Shown here in pieces: positions 1 through 9,026 of a DNA stretch of 64,000 nt (positions are counted from its first letter, which is position 1; each line of letters opens with the position of its first letter). Source of the stretch: Fimbriimonadaceae bacterium (GTDB lineage: Bacteria > Armatimonadota > Fimbriimonadia > Fimbriimonadales > Fimbriimonadaceae); NCBI GenBank assembly GCA_019638675.1, contig JAHBTE010000001.1:62001-126000 (forward strand), read 5' to 3'. The notes beneath the pieces were generated by a model. The model was not told the DNA's origin. It searched no databases and saw only the letters and a list, made by a program, of their open reading frames with translations. A program made the position numbers and the translations under genes.

Positions 1-532
1 CTGTCGTTTTTAATTTCTCACCGCGGACATCAACTTCAGCTGACATCTGCTTGCCCACAATCTTTGGCCAGCCATCGCTGTTCTTTTGGTCGATTTTGCC
101 TTGCTCGATTTGCTGGTCGGCAAACTTAGTCCATGCGGTTGGGCCAGGATCACGCAGATATCCAGAATTACCCAGCACATCGCCATTTCCATCCAAGAAC
201 AAAATAGATGGGAAAGCACTGACACCATATTCCCGAGCTAACTGCTCATTTTGTTTAGTGATTTTCTCAGGGAGTTCTTTGCCTTGAGGATAATCGGCCT
301 CAAATAAAATAACTTTTTCTTTAGCCCAGGTTTTGAATTCTTCAGTCGTAAATACTTCTTCTTCAAGGCGGATGCAGTAAGGACACCAATCGGAGCCAGT
401 GAAATTGGCCAGAATCGGTTTGCCGGTTTTCAGAGATTGCGCCTTGACGGACTCCCAGTTCGCCGACCACCCAGGAATACTGACTACTGGTTCAGGCAGA
501 AACAAAACCGTTGCGACAAAAAGGGAGATCAT
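1..532 (-). CDS. Thioredoxin-like exported protein (3' end outside window)
   Basis: Reading the minus strand from the ATG at 532 gives an open frame that runs off the window edge after about 177 codons. It starts with a short hydrophobic segment (MISLFVATVLFLPEPVVS) that may be a signal peptide or anchor. It continues into a thioredoxin fold with the redox motif WCPYC near residue 49 and the cis-proline context SAFPSILFLDG near residue 107. Proteins of this thioredoxin_7/DsbD-gamma-like type reduce or oxidise disulfides outside the cytoplasm. It is last in a minus-strand operon, 45 bp after the amidase gene. The exact redox role and the C-terminus are unknown. Confidence 0.8.
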   Translation of the reverse strand, partial: MISLFVATVLFLPEPVVSIPGWSANWESVKAQSLKTGKPILANFTGSDWCPYCIRLEEEVFTTEEFKTWAKEKVILFEADYPQGKELPEKITKQNEQLAREYGVSAFPSILFLDGNGDVLGNSGYLRDPGPTAWTKFADQQIEQGKIDQKNSDGWPKIVGKQMSAEVDVRGEKLKTT

Positions 533-577
533 CTCTTACCTTATAGAAGCATATTTGATGCCAGATGGTTCCACCAA

Positions 578-1177
578 TCAGCCCATTGGAGACTTGTGCT
601 TTTTGATCGCATCGCGGATTTTTGGCAGAAATTCCATGATTGAAGTGCCAGGGCAGTCGGTCTCACCAGGTGCGTAATCCATGTGCCCTTTAATCTTCTC
701 TGCTGGAACATGGTATTTGTCACTCAGCCAGAGAACTGTTGCCATTAACGACTTCTGCTGGTCTGCGTTGAATTCATCGTCGGGGAACGTTCCTTCCACA
801 ACTACAAGTGCATGACCGCGTACATCGTATGAAGTGTTTGTATCACCTGGCAGATTGATCGGACGGCATTCGGCAATTCCGCCTTGCCAATCAATGTAGT
901 AGTGATAAGGAATATCAGCCCACTGCGGCTTCTTTTTACCGCCAGCAAGTTCATCTTCCCGTTGTGACCAAGCCTGCAATCCGCGCAACTTGCTGAAAAA
1001 GGCTCTCGCTTTATCTTGCTTAACCCCAGTATGGTGAACCGTGATCGTTGTAATTTTGTGGGGTTTTAATTCCAAAACAACTTTGTTAGCACCCCAATTC
1101 TCACGTGAATAAATCCACGGCTGAGGGAACGGTTTTTCTTGGGCTAAGGCAAGACTTGCAACCACAATGCTAATCAT
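578..1177 (-). CDS. Peptidoglycan recognition protein / N-acetylmuramoyl-L-alanine amidase
   Basis: This 199-residue protein has a short N-terminal hydrophobic stretch ending ALAQ and then a PGRP/amidase_2 domain. Visible hallmarks are NWGAN (residues 27-31), HHTG (48-51, first zinc histidine), the YHYYID strand and GHMDYAPGETDCPG near the C-terminus, which supplies the second histidine and the cysteine zinc ligand. All three ligands are present, so amidase activity (cleaving the MurNAc-L-Ala bond) is expected, probably in the envelope. The ATG at 1177 lies inside the end of the DUF423 gene (8-bp overlap), indicating translational coupling. Confidence 0.88.
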   Translation of the reverse strand: MISIVVASLALAQEKPFPQPWIYSRENWGANKVVLELKPHKITTITVHHTGVKQDKARAFFSKLRGLQAWSQREDELAGGKKKPQWADIPYHYYIDWQGGIAECRPINLPGDTNTSYDVRGHALVVVEGTFPDDEFNADQQKSLMATVLWLSDKYHVPAEKIKGHMDYAPGETDCPGTSIMEFLPKIRDAIKKHKSPMG

Positions 1178-1565
1178 GCTCAGACTCTACCAACAAACTG
1201 CCTTTGAGAGCAGCAATGCCAAGCGCAAGGAATGCAATAATCCAAGTTGCACCGCCTAATGGAGTAATCGCGCCTAGAACTTTGATATTCGTAACGGCAA
1301 GCAAGTAGAGACTTCCGCAGAATAAAATCGTTCCGATACCGAGAACACAGGTCAGCCACTTCCATGCTTTATCTGAGATGGCTGACAACGCGAATACGAT
1401 CCATGCTAGCCCGACCCACATATGGTAATCCTTGCTCGTATTGAAGACATCGAGACCGTATTCTGAAAGACTGCTCTTAAGCGCGTGTGCGCCAAATGCT
1501 CCCATCGCAATTGCCAAAGCAAAATTAAACAAAGGTAGAGCCGCTCGCTTTGAACGGTTACTCAC
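1170..1565 (-). CDS. DUF423 family membrane protein
   Basis: This 131-residue, four-helix integral membrane protein belongs to the DUF423 (YgdD/YwdK, TMEM256) family. It is recognisable by the GAFGAHALK motif near residues 22-30 and by ITPLGGATWIIAF in the last third. The function of the family is not known. It starts with GTG at 1565, overlapping the stop of the Rieske gene by 8 bp. Its own stop overlaps the amidase start. The length is normal for the family. Confidence 0.88.
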   Translation of the reverse strand: MSNRSKRAALPLFNFALAIAMGAFGAHALKSSLSEYGLDVFNTSKDYHMWVGLAWIVFALSAISDKAWKWLTCVLGIGTILFCGSLYLLAVTNIKVLGAITPLGGATWIIAFLALGIAALKGSLLVESEHD

Positions 1566-2634
1566 GATTCATTGCCTCAGCGATCATATGATGGAATTGG
1601 TGGACACCTAGTTCACGTTTAGGCGAATAGCGACCTCTATCATAAAATCGGCTACCGACACCTTTCATCGTCATTTCGACAACGACTTCATCTTCCCGTT
1701 CAACTCGGTCGAGGTCGCCGCCGGCTCCTTCGCCGATGAGTTCTGGCTTCCAAACGAATGGTAAGAACGTCACCTTAGTGCGGTTGACGGCAAGAGGCTG
1801 AATAATGTTTACGCTCAGCCCCCACGGATAAAAATTCAACATGAGATTCGGGAAAAGCCAATAGTAGTAAGCACCGATGCGGGAGCCGAAATCAGGACTG
1901 CTTTCGGGGAGGTCAAACGCTGGCTCTCCGGTTCCAGCAAACCCGACCTGTAAGTTGCCGTACTTAATGAGTTCCGTGCGGTAATTCCCATAATCCAGAG
2001 TTGCGTTAAGGGCCGCGTGGATGTACGGGATGTGAAATCCTTCTAGATAATTATCAACATAGAGTGCCCAATGCGCATTTACGAGGTAGTCGCGCTTGCG
2101 TTCGGGTGCATGAATGAACTGTTCAATCGGCATCCAGCCGATCCGTTCTTCGATTTCCGCAAAAACGTCTTGTAGCGTTACGCCAGAATCACTGAGCTTA
2201 GTGAAGTAAAAGTTTCGCCACTCACCAAACGGAATATGCGGAAGATTATCGCTTTCGCAAGGGAAATTTTTGACTTCCTCAAACTCGGGCATTGATTGAA
2301 ACTTGCCGTCTAGCCCAAATCTGCGTCCATGGTAGCGGCATCGGAGGCTGTTGGTGTTTCCGGCTCCTTCGCAAACTAAGTTGCCACGGTGCGTGCAGAC
2401 ATTGGAAAGCAAATGCAGTTCATCTTCGCGAGATCGAGTGAAAAGCAACGGCTCATCTACAAAACCCGGCAAAAGCATAAAGGGATAAACCGAACCAGGC
2501 ACCTTGACCTGATCAAGCCACGTTGTGAATTGCCAACTACAGGCAAAAATTTTATCGGCACTCTCTCGGAAAATTGTTTCATCGGTATAGAACGCGCTCG
2601 GAATCGTCCAAGCCTCAGTGATTTCGGGATTCAT
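1558..2634 (-). CDS. Rieske [2Fe-2S] aromatic ring-hydroxylating oxygenase alpha subunit-like protein
   Basis: The N-terminal Rieske domain has both ligand pairs, C-x-H (CTHRG) and C-x2-H (CRYHGRRF), spaced about 20 residues apart. The C-terminal ring_hydroxyl_A domain has the mononuclear iron context DNYLEGFHIPYIH. Such enzymes insert oxygen into aromatic or quaternary-ammonium substrates using an external reductase, and none is encoded nearby. I place the start at ATG 2634, which lies 1 bp after the hydrolase stop and follows a GGAAG stretch. An upstream in-frame TTG at 2658 would overlap the hydrolase and is less likely. The substrate is unknown. Confidence 0.85.
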   Translation of the reverse strand: MNPEITEAWTIPSAFYTDETIFRESADKIFACSWQFTTWLDQVKVPGSVYPFMLLPGFVDEPLLFTRSREDELHLLSNVCTHRGNLVCEGAGNTNSLRCRYHGRRFGLDGKFQSMPEFEEVKNFPCESDNLPHIPFGEWRNFYFTKLSDSGVTLQDVFAEIEERIGWMPIEQFIHAPERKRDYLVNAHWALYVDNYLEGFHIPYIHAALNATLDYGNYRTELIKYGNLQVGFAGTGEPAFDLPESSPDFGSRIGAYYYWLFPNLMLNFYPWGLSVNIIQPLAVNRTKVTFLPFVWKPELIGEGAGGDLDRVEREDEVVVEMTMKGVGSRFYDRGRYSPKRELGVHQFHHMIAEAMNRE

Positions 2635-2635
2635 T

Positions 2636-3466
2636 TCAAATTTCACTTCCGCCTCCAAGAAATTCGGTTACTTTTTCGATAACTTCTCGGCTTCGGATGA
2701 GCCGGTAATGCCCCAGTTTTTCTGTGATTACTAACTCGCATTTAGGCCAAACCGCCGCCATTGCCTGTGCCTGCTCAACCAAAATCTCCGGATCTTCTTG
2801 ATCGTGAATGATCAGTCCTTGGGCTGTGAACTCCTTAGCTGCGACATCACCGTGGAAGCTTTCAATCAACCCCGGGCCGAAGTAATCCTCAGTATGTTGC
2901 CACATCGCTTGCTGACCGTCAGAATCTAATCCAACCGCGGCACCGAATTCAAAAAACCTTGGCTTGATATAACAAAACGCGCTGAGATAAACCGCCTTTT
3001 CGAATTTGAGCCCGCGCTTCATTGCGACGGTTGCGGCGCATGTTCCGAACGAATGGGCAACCACGCCATAAAACTTGCCCTGCTCCTCCGCTAAGAGAGA
3101 AGCGGCATCGGCATAAAGCGGAGCATAACAATAATCGCCGGCGGAATCGCCATGCCCGGGGGCGTCAATCGCAGTGACTTCATAACCTGCATCGACCAGC
3201 GGCTGAACGAAAGAAGAAAGATTTAAGCCCCTGCCGTTCCAACCGTGCATCAGCAGGATTCGTGGCCCGCTTCCCCAACGCCAGGCGGCGATTCCATCTC
3301 CAAACGTGAAATGCTCACCGGTATCCGCAACTGCGGCTTCCTTGCGAGCCATTTCAACTCGAACGGGAGTAGCGAAAAGCCAGAGGGCTTCTTCGGGAGT
3401 AGGAACTCGATCCATGGTTGCGCCGATTCCTTGCATCGAATCAGGAATCCGAATCGGCGTATCCAT
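2636..3466 (-). CDS. Alpha/beta hydrolase
   Basis: This 276-residue alpha/beta-hydrolase has the oxyanion HGWNGRG loop and the nucleophile elbow AHSFGT (a variant of GHSxG). An acidic residue sits in IHDQEDPE and a late histidine in GHYRL, so the Ser-Asp-His triad appears complete. There is no signal peptide, so it is probably cytoplasmic. It is the first gene of the five-gene minus operon, and a TAGACT hexamer 6 bp before its ATG suggests a leaderless transcript. The neighbouring Rieske oxygenase suggests a shared catabolic role, but this is only context. Confidence 0.85.
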   Translation of the reverse strand: MDTPIRIPDSMQGIGATMDRVPTPEEALWLFATPVRVEMARKEAAVADTGEHFTFGDGIAAWRWGSGPRILLMHGWNGRGLNLSSFVQPLVDAGYEVTAIDAPGHGDSAGDYCYAPLYADAASLLAEEQGKFYGVVAHSFGTCAATVAMKRGLKFEKAVYLSAFCYIKPRFFEFGAAVGLDSDGQQAMWQHTEDYFGPGLIESFHGDVAAKEFTAQGLIIHDQEDPEILVEQAQAMAAVWPKCELVITEKLGHYRLIRSREVIEKVTEFLGGGSEI

Positions 3467-3472
3467 AATCGG

Positions 3473-3478
3473 AGTCTA
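3473..3478 (-). promoter_or_regulatory. -10 element TAGACT of leaderless-type promoter
   Basis: TAGACT on the minus strand ends exactly 6 bp before the ATG at 3466, and there is no room for a Shine-Dalgarno site. The same hexamer and spacing recur before four other minus-strand genes in this window. Confidence 0.6.
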
Positions 3479-3535
3479 TCAACCATTAGCCATTTATCCT
3501 GGGCCTCCCGGTATGCTGAACTGATAGCTATTCAG

Positions 3536-4606
3536 TTGAACCTCACCCATCCATCTACTGAAACATTGTTGGCCCGCGAGATCATTCTCTCTCACGGAAC
3601 CAACGTCGCGAGTTATCAACTGGTCAACGACGGGATAACCAAATGGTTTAACCGCGACCAAACGAGCGTAATTGGTTATGTAGATCACTTTGGAATACGA
3701 GTTGTCGCTGGCAACCCGGTTTGCCCTAGAGGGAAACTTCCTGAAGTGCTCAAGGAGTTCTTTTCAGACTGCAAGTTAGCGAATAAGCGTCCGTGCTTTT
3801 TTGCTGGAATCCCTCCGCTATTGGAAACGAGCGAAGAAATCTGCGCCAGCTCACGAATTGCTATCGGAACTCAGCCTTGTTGGAATCTAGCTGAGTGGAA
3901 GCAAACGATTACGACTCACGCCTCACTCAAAGAGCAACTTCGGCGCTCTCGCGCCAAAGGCGTTACTATTCGCGAATACTCCACCGAAGAAGCAGAAAAT
4001 AACCCTGGGCTACAATCAGTTCTCGATTCATGGCTCGCTGATCGCGGCCTACCTCCCCTACACTTCTTGGTTGAGCCACAGACTCTTAACTATTTGGTTG
4101 ATCGCCGCACGTTTGTTGCTGAACAAAACGGTGAGCCAATAGCCTTCCTCAACTTATGTCCAATTGCGACTCGGAAAGGTTGGCTAACCGAACAATTCCC
4201 GCGTTCCCCATCCGCACCCAACGGGACAGTAGAACTCATGCTCCACACTGCGGCACTTCAGCTTGCCGAGGAAGAGTTTGAATTCCTTACCATGGGATTG
4301 ATTCCATTTTCGAGCACGGTAATGAGTAGCGACCTACCCAAATGGTTGAAGGCACTCGCAACTTGGGCACGAGCCCATGGCCGGAGGTTCTATAACTTTA
4401 ATGGTCTGGAAAATTTCAAGTCGAAGTTTCATCCGCACACTTGGGAAACGGTGTATGCGGTTGTTCCTGAGCCAAAAATCAAGCTGATTCATATTGCCGC
4501 GATTGCCCAGGCATTTGCCGATGAGCCTCTGCCCCAATCTATTACTAAAAGTTTGTTGAGGGCCGTGCGGCAAGAATACCGATGGTTAGCTCGCAAAGAC
4601 CGTTAA
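3536..4606 (+). CDS. DUF2156 / LPG-synthase C-terminal domain protein
   Basis: The protein matches the soluble GNAT-like domain of phosphatidylglycerol lysyltransferases (DUF2156/MprF C-terminal type). Features are HGTNVASY, the GIRVVAGNPVCP strand, KEQLRRSRAKG and the late FNFNGLENFKSKFHPHTWE segment. It lacks the membrane flippase part of MprF, so lipid aminoacylation cannot be assumed; stand-alone members may transfer acyl or aminoacyl groups to other acceptors. The open frame extends upstream to 3245, but that part is antisense to the hydrolase. I prefer the TTG at 3536, just before the conserved region; the start is uncertain. It is convergent with uvrB, overlapping by 4 bp. Confidence 0.75.
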   Translation: MNLTHPSTETLLAREIILSHGTNVASYQLVNDGITKWFNRDQTSVIGYVDHFGIRVVAGNPVCPRGKLPEVLKEFFSDCKLANKRPCFFAGIPPLLETSEEICASSRIAIGTQPCWNLAEWKQTITTHASLKEQLRRSRAKGVTIREYSTEEAENNPGLQSVLDSWLADRGLPPLHFLVEPQTLNYLVDRRTFVAEQNGEPIAFLNLCPIATRKGWLTEQFPRSPSAPNGTVELMLHTAALQLAEEEFEFLTMGLIPFSSTVMSSDLPKWLKALATWARAHGRRFYNFNGLENFKSKFHPHTWETVYAVVPEPKIKLIHIAAIAQAFADEPLPQSITKSLLRAVRQEYRWLARKDR

Positions 4607-6696
4607 TGCTTGTACCGCGATCTTCCACGGGCTCCGGGCAACTTGCGTTTATCAACGCCGATTCGACCATCGCTAATCCCCATCATCTTACGTAAACCAG
4701 AAATCTCATCACGTACTTGCGCGGCTTTTTCAAACTCCATGGCTTTCGCAAGCTCCTTCATGTTTTTTTCTAGCGCGCTGATGAGCACCGGAATATCTTC
4801 AACGCGGATCGGTTGCCCATCGGCCGCTAGTTTCTGACCGGCTTCATCCGAATATTGGGCAACAGTTTCTGCAACTGCGTCGTAGGAGCGGACAGTTTCC
4901 CGCACTTCCTTCTTTACTGTTCGCGGGCGGGTGCCGTTCTTTTCGTTGTATTCCGCCTGAATCTCTCGACGGCGATTCGTTTCATCAATTGCGGCTTGCA
5001 TTGACCGTGTAATTCGATCCGCGTACATGATGACAAGTCCGTCTTCGTTCCGCGCAGCACGCCCAATGGTTTGAATCAGAGAGGTTTCTGATCGTAGGAA
5101 TCCTTCTTTATCGGCATCCAAAATCGCAACCAGCGTGACTTCGGGCAGGTCAAGACCTTCCCGAAGAAGGTTGACGCCGACAACAACATCGTAAACCCCA
5201 AGCCGGAGATCGCGCAGAATTTCTGGTCGTTCAAGCGAATGAACTTCACTGTGGATATAGTTGACCCGCACATTCAAATCTTCGAGATAACCGGTCAAGT
5301 CTTCCGCCATCTTTTTGGTGAGAGTCGTCACCAAGGTTCGTTCTTTTCGTTCAACTCGCTTTTGAATTTCGGTAATCAAATCGTCTATCTGCTTTTCGGT
5401 GGGGCGGACACTGATTTCTGGGTCAATTACGTAGGTTGGGCGGATGATCTGCTCGACTCGGTTATTCTCGACTTCCAGCTCGAATGGGCCAGGCGTTGCC
5501 GAGACGTGAATCACCTGAGGAACGCGATCCAAGAATTCGTCAAACTTGAGCGGGCGGTTGTCTAACGCGCTCGGTAATCGGAATCCGTAATCTACGAGAA
5601 CACTTTTTCGTTGACGGTCGCCGTTATACATCGCCCGAATTTGCGGCAAAGTTTGATGGCTTTCATCAATGAAAACAATCGCATCTTTTGGAAGGAAGTC
5701 CAGAAGCGTGTACGGTGGATCACCCGGCTCGCGACCATCAAAATAGCGCGAGTAGTTTTCGATTCCGTTGCAGAATCCGACTTCTTTGATCATTTCAATA
5801 TCGAATTCGGTTCGCTGGCGCAATCGCTGAGCTTCTAGTAGTTTGTTGTTCGCTTCAAAGTAAGCGACTTGCTGGGCGGCTTCAAATTTGATCAACTCAA
5901 GCACGTCGTCAATCTTTTCCCAAGGCGTGACGTAGTGCGTCGCTGGGAAAATTGAGCATTGGCGCGGCTCATCGTAGACTTCCTGAGTCAGAGGGTCAAT
6001 AAGGCGAATCCGTTCCACACTATCTCCAAAATATTCGATTCTGGTAACGACTTCCTCATCTTTTGGTTGAATATCAAGAATGTCGCCTTTGACTTTGAAG
6101 GTTCCTCGCTCAAGTACGAAATCGTTGCGAGTGAACTGCATCTGGATCAGGCGTTCCATCGCTTGATCCATCGGAAATTCTTCGTTTTGAACAAAAGTGA
6201 TCACACTATCTACGTAAACATCGGGAGAGCCAAGGCCATAGATACAGCTCACGCTGGCAACCACAACAACATCACGCCGCTCAAGCAGTGCTTGCGTGGC
6301 GGCGTGGCGCAGACGTTCTATTTCTTCGTTTGTGCTCGAATCTTTCTCGATATATAAGTCGCTTCCCGGCACATACGCTTCCGGCTGATAGTAATCGTAG
6401 TAGCTGATAAAGTAATGAACGGCGTTGTCAGGGAAGAACGCCCGGAATTCTTGGCAAAGCTGAGCCGCCAATGTTTTGTTATGGGCGATGATGAGCGCGG
6501 GGCGTTGGCTCTCTGCAATCACGCTCGCCATCGTGTACGTTTTCCCGGTTCCGGTAGCACCCAAAAGAGTTTGGAATCGAAAACCACTGTCCAAACCATC
6601 TACTAACCCTTGAATTGCCGTGGCCTGATCACCTTTCGGAGTGAAATCTTGGCTTAGCGCAAGAGGCGCATCAAATCGTACGATGGTGGAAGACAT
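4603..6696 (-). CDS. uvrB: Excinuclease ABC subunit UvrB
   Basis: This is a 697-residue, full-length UvrB. It has Walker A GATGTGKTYT (about residue 45), the beta-hairpin region YYDYYQPEAYVPGSDLYIEK that inserts into DNA, and DEAD-like IDESHQTLP. Helicase motifs VVGVNLLREGLDLPEV and QTIGRAARN are present. A C-terminal UVR coiled-coil (ALEKNMKELAKAMEFEKAAQ) binds UvrC. It verifies damage handed over by UvrA in nucleotide excision repair. Its partner UvrA is encoded at 57.7-61.0 kb in two pieces. The start at ATG 6696 has a TATAAT element 8 bp upstream and no clear ribosome-binding site. Confidence 0.98.
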   Translation of the reverse strand: MSSTIVRFDAPLALSQDFTPKGDQATAIQGLVDGLDSGFRFQTLLGATGTGKTYTMASVIAESQRPALIIAHNKTLAAQLCQEFRAFFPDNAVHYFISYYDYYQPEAYVPGSDLYIEKDSSTNEEIERLRHAATQALLERRDVVVVASVSCIYGLGSPDVYVDSVITFVQNEEFPMDQAMERLIQMQFTRNDFVLERGTFKVKGDILDIQPKDEEVVTRIEYFGDSVERIRLIDPLTQEVYDEPRQCSIFPATHYVTPWEKIDDVLELIKFEAAQQVAYFEANNKLLEAQRLRQRTEFDIEMIKEVGFCNGIENYSRYFDGREPGDPPYTLLDFLPKDAIVFIDESHQTLPQIRAMYNGDRQRKSVLVDYGFRLPSALDNRPLKFDEFLDRVPQVIHVSATPGPFELEVENNRVEQIIRPTYVIDPEISVRPTEKQIDDLITEIQKRVERKERTLVTTLTKKMAEDLTGYLEDLNVRVNYIHSEVHSLERPEILRDLRLGVYDVVVGVNLLREGLDLPEVTLVAILDADKEGFLRSETSLIQTIGRAARNEDGLVIMYADRITRSMQAAIDETNRRREIQAEYNEKNGTRPRTVKKEVRETVRSYDAVAETVAQYSDEAGQKLAADGQPIRVEDIPVLISALEKNMKELAKAMEFEKAAQVRDEISGLRKMMGISDGRIGVDKRKLPGARGRSRYKH

Positions 6697-6704
6697 CTTC
6701 CATT

Positions 6705-6710
6705 ATTATA
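6705..6710 (-). promoter_or_regulatory. -10 element TATAAT upstream of uvrB
   Basis: A perfect TATAAT on the minus strand ends 8 bp before the uvrB ATG, so the leader would be at most a few nucleotides. No LexA-type palindrome was recognised next to it. Confidence 0.6.
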
Positions 6711-6750
6711 CGCCGGGAACGCTTGAAACAGTAACTAAATGTCTACTAGC

Positions 6751-8856
6751 CTAGGCCGCTTTTTGGTCAAGGTTGAGGCGGTCTAAGTAAGCCGGAATTG
6801 GAATCGGTTTTGAATAATAATAACCTTGTCCGAGGATACAGCCGAGTCTTCTCAAAAGCTGGACATGTTCCTCGGTTTCAACCCCTTCGGCAATGACTCT
6901 CAAGTTCATAGATTTGGCGAGAATAAGAATCGTCCGAGTCAATTCGATATTTTTCGGGTTGTTCGGCATATTGATGACAAAGCTTTGGTCAACTTTGAGA
7001 CAGTCGAGTGGAACCTTCAGCATCATGCTCAGCGAAGAGTAGCCAGTTCCAAAGTCATCCAGCGCAATCTTCAAGCCGTATTCCCGAATCTTCTCCAGCT
7101 TCGCGCACACGCCTTCAATATCATCAATCAATGTTGATTCGGTAAGTTCCAACCACAACGCCGCCCGGTGGAAATCGTGCCGACTGATAATCTCTCCAAC
7201 GCGTTGAACGAATTCAGGGTCAATGAGTTGCCGAGCCGATACGTTAACTGAGATATTGATTCGGGCGTCAGGGTCGCCCTTTCTGATTTCGGCCAAAGTT
7301 TCGCAGGCTGTCTCTAGAGCCCAGTAACCTAGCTCACCTATCATGCCAGTTGTTTCCGCAACGGGAATGAAATCAGCTGGAGAAACAAACGTGCCATCGG
7401 CCTTTGTCCAGCGCATCAGCATTTCACCGGCTACCGTTTCACCAGTTGACATATCTACAATTGGCTGAATCGCCATCCAAAACTCTTTTTTCTCCATCGC
7501 TCGGCGAAGATCGCTTTCAATCTGGAACCGACGAACGATGGTTTCCGACATCCAATCTTGATATTCTTCTAAGTGACCCGAAGACTTCGATTTGGCTTCG
7601 TACATCGCGATATCAGCGTGCCGGAAGAGATCAGTGAACGACATCCTTGGCCCGACATTAGATGCCAAACCAATACTCGCAGTACAGGGCTGGAGCAAGT
7701 GCTCATCCACGACAAGCGGTTCTTCTGCTATTGACCGCTGGAATCGCAGCAAAGCCGTGCGTAGGCGATCTTGAGAGTTTTCGCCGGACATCATCACGAC
7801 GAATTCATCTCCGCCGAATCGACCGACAACCGCTTCCTCAACATGCGATTGCAGACGTTGTCCAAATGCAATGAGAACGCTGTCTCCATAAGTGTGGCTA
7901 TGGAGGTCATTCATTAGTTTAAAGTCGTCAAGGTCAATGATGGCGAGAGTTACGTTAGGTGGAGCACCTCCCGGCTTCGCGTGAAGCTCGTTCAGCACTG
8001 TGATCTCGAAGCCAGCTCGGCTCATCAACCCTGTGAGGGCGTCATATCGCACCTGGGTATCAAGAGTTTCATTCAGCAGTTCAAGCTGTCGGTTCTTTGC
8101 GATCACTTCAGCCCGAGATTCCGAAATGGCAATAAACCCTTTCTGAATTCGATTCCAGGCAAGGAATGAAGAAAGACCAACTGCTACACAGAATCCCGCG
8201 GATGTAAAAATCCACATCCAAAAGAACTCGTCAACTGCGTGGAATTGTTTGAGGTACTGCGAATACTCTAAATCAACACCAACAACGGCTTCGACCGAAC
8301 CATCAGGTCGAAAAATAGGTGTATAACCACTGATAAATGTCCCCCATTGGTCTGCATAGGGTCGGGAATCTGTTTGAGACTCGCCTGTCCGCAAGGCTTT
8401 GATAAGTTCACCGGAAGCGTCGTCGTATTCATCTCCCCAGTAAGATTTGTCGTCAACCCCATCTTTGTCCGCATCGCCGGCCGGGGTTGGATCAAGTCCA
8501 AATCGGACTTTGCCGTCTTCCAAATAACAGGTGTAAACGTACCGGATGTTCTTGTTCTGAGCGAGGATCAGCTTTAGTTTTTTGTTTTCCGCATTATATA
8601 TGGCCTGATCCGCACCATTGTCTTCTCTAAGCTTTTCGTGTAGTTTTGAGTCGAGGCGGGTCGCTGCATTTGCAGAAATCATTACCAAGTCCATTTTTAT
8701 TTCTTTATGAACTGTGTCTTCCCATCGCTTAGCAACCATGAGGCCAATAAAATAAAGGGATACAAATATCAAAACCGCGGATCCCATTCCGAAAATCCTA
8801 CGGTCAAAACGCAGAATCATATCTGCCCGCGCAAATCCCTTTGAAAGCCTCACCAA
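6751..8856 (-). CDS. Membrane GGDEF-EAL protein with extracytoplasmic sensor domain
   Basis: This is a c-di-GMP turnover enzyme of up to 701 residues. A first membrane helix (about 22-42) and a second (about 212-235) bracket a Cache-like outer domain containing a DADKDGVDD stretch that resembles a calcium loop. The GGDEF domain keeps RFGGDEF but lacks the upstream RxxD inhibitory site. The EAL domain has the motif as EML, followed by NVSARQ, ELTES, DDFGTGYSS, LKVDQSF and AEGVET, so the metal and catalytic residues look intact. It may synthesise, degrade or switch. The start is uncertain: TTG 8856, GTG 8853 and ATG 8820 are all possible. Confidence 0.93.
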   Translation of the reverse strand: MVRLSKGFARADMILRFDRRIFGMGSAVLIFVSLYFIGLMVAKRWEDTVHKEIKMDLVMISANAATRLDSKLHEKLREDNGADQAIYNAENKKLKLILAQNKNIRYVYTCYLEDGKVRFGLDPTPAGDADKDGVDDKSYWGDEYDDASGELIKALRTGESQTDSRPYADQWGTFISGYTPIFRPDGSVEAVVGVDLEYSQYLKQFHAVDEFFWMWIFTSAGFCVAVGLSSFLAWNRIQKGFIAISESRAEVIAKNRQLELLNETLDTQVRYDALTGLMSRAGFEITVLNELHAKPGGAPPNVTLAIIDLDDFKLMNDLHSHTYGDSVLIAFGQRLQSHVEEAVVGRFGGDEFVVMMSGENSQDRLRTALLRFQRSIAEEPLVVDEHLLQPCTASIGLASNVGPRMSFTDLFRHADIAMYEAKSKSSGHLEEYQDWMSETIVRRFQIESDLRRAMEKKEFWMAIQPIVDMSTGETVAGEMLMRWTKADGTFVSPADFIPVAETTGMIGELGYWALETACETLAEIRKGDPDARINISVNVSARQLIDPEFVQRVGEIISRHDFHRAALWLELTESTLIDDIEGVCAKLEKIREYGLKIALDDFGTGYSSLSMMLKVPLDCLKVDQSFVINMPNNPKNIELTRTILILAKSMNLRVIAEGVETEEHVQLLRRLGCILGQGYYYSKPIPIPAYLDRLNLDQKAA

Positions 8857-9026
8857 CTTATGTATCTAAATCGGCAAAAAAAACCTTCGTCGTTATGTTG
8901 CATAAGAAATTAACCACAATACAGCAATAACTTATTCCATTAGCTATTATTTTTACTGGGGTCGTTTTACGCAGTAAGTTCAATACTGATGCAAACAGGT
9001 AGCAACAGCAGTCCCCGTTGCCAACC

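Noticed and set aside
3245-3535. N-terminal extension of the DUF2156 frame
   Set aside because: It is antisense to the alpha/beta hydrolase and does not resemble the family.
8857-9026. c-di-GMP riboswitch between the GGDEF-EAL gene and the sulfurtransferase gene
   Set aside because: Neither the conserved GEMM core nor a matching stem was found; only A/T-rich promoter-like sequence is seen.
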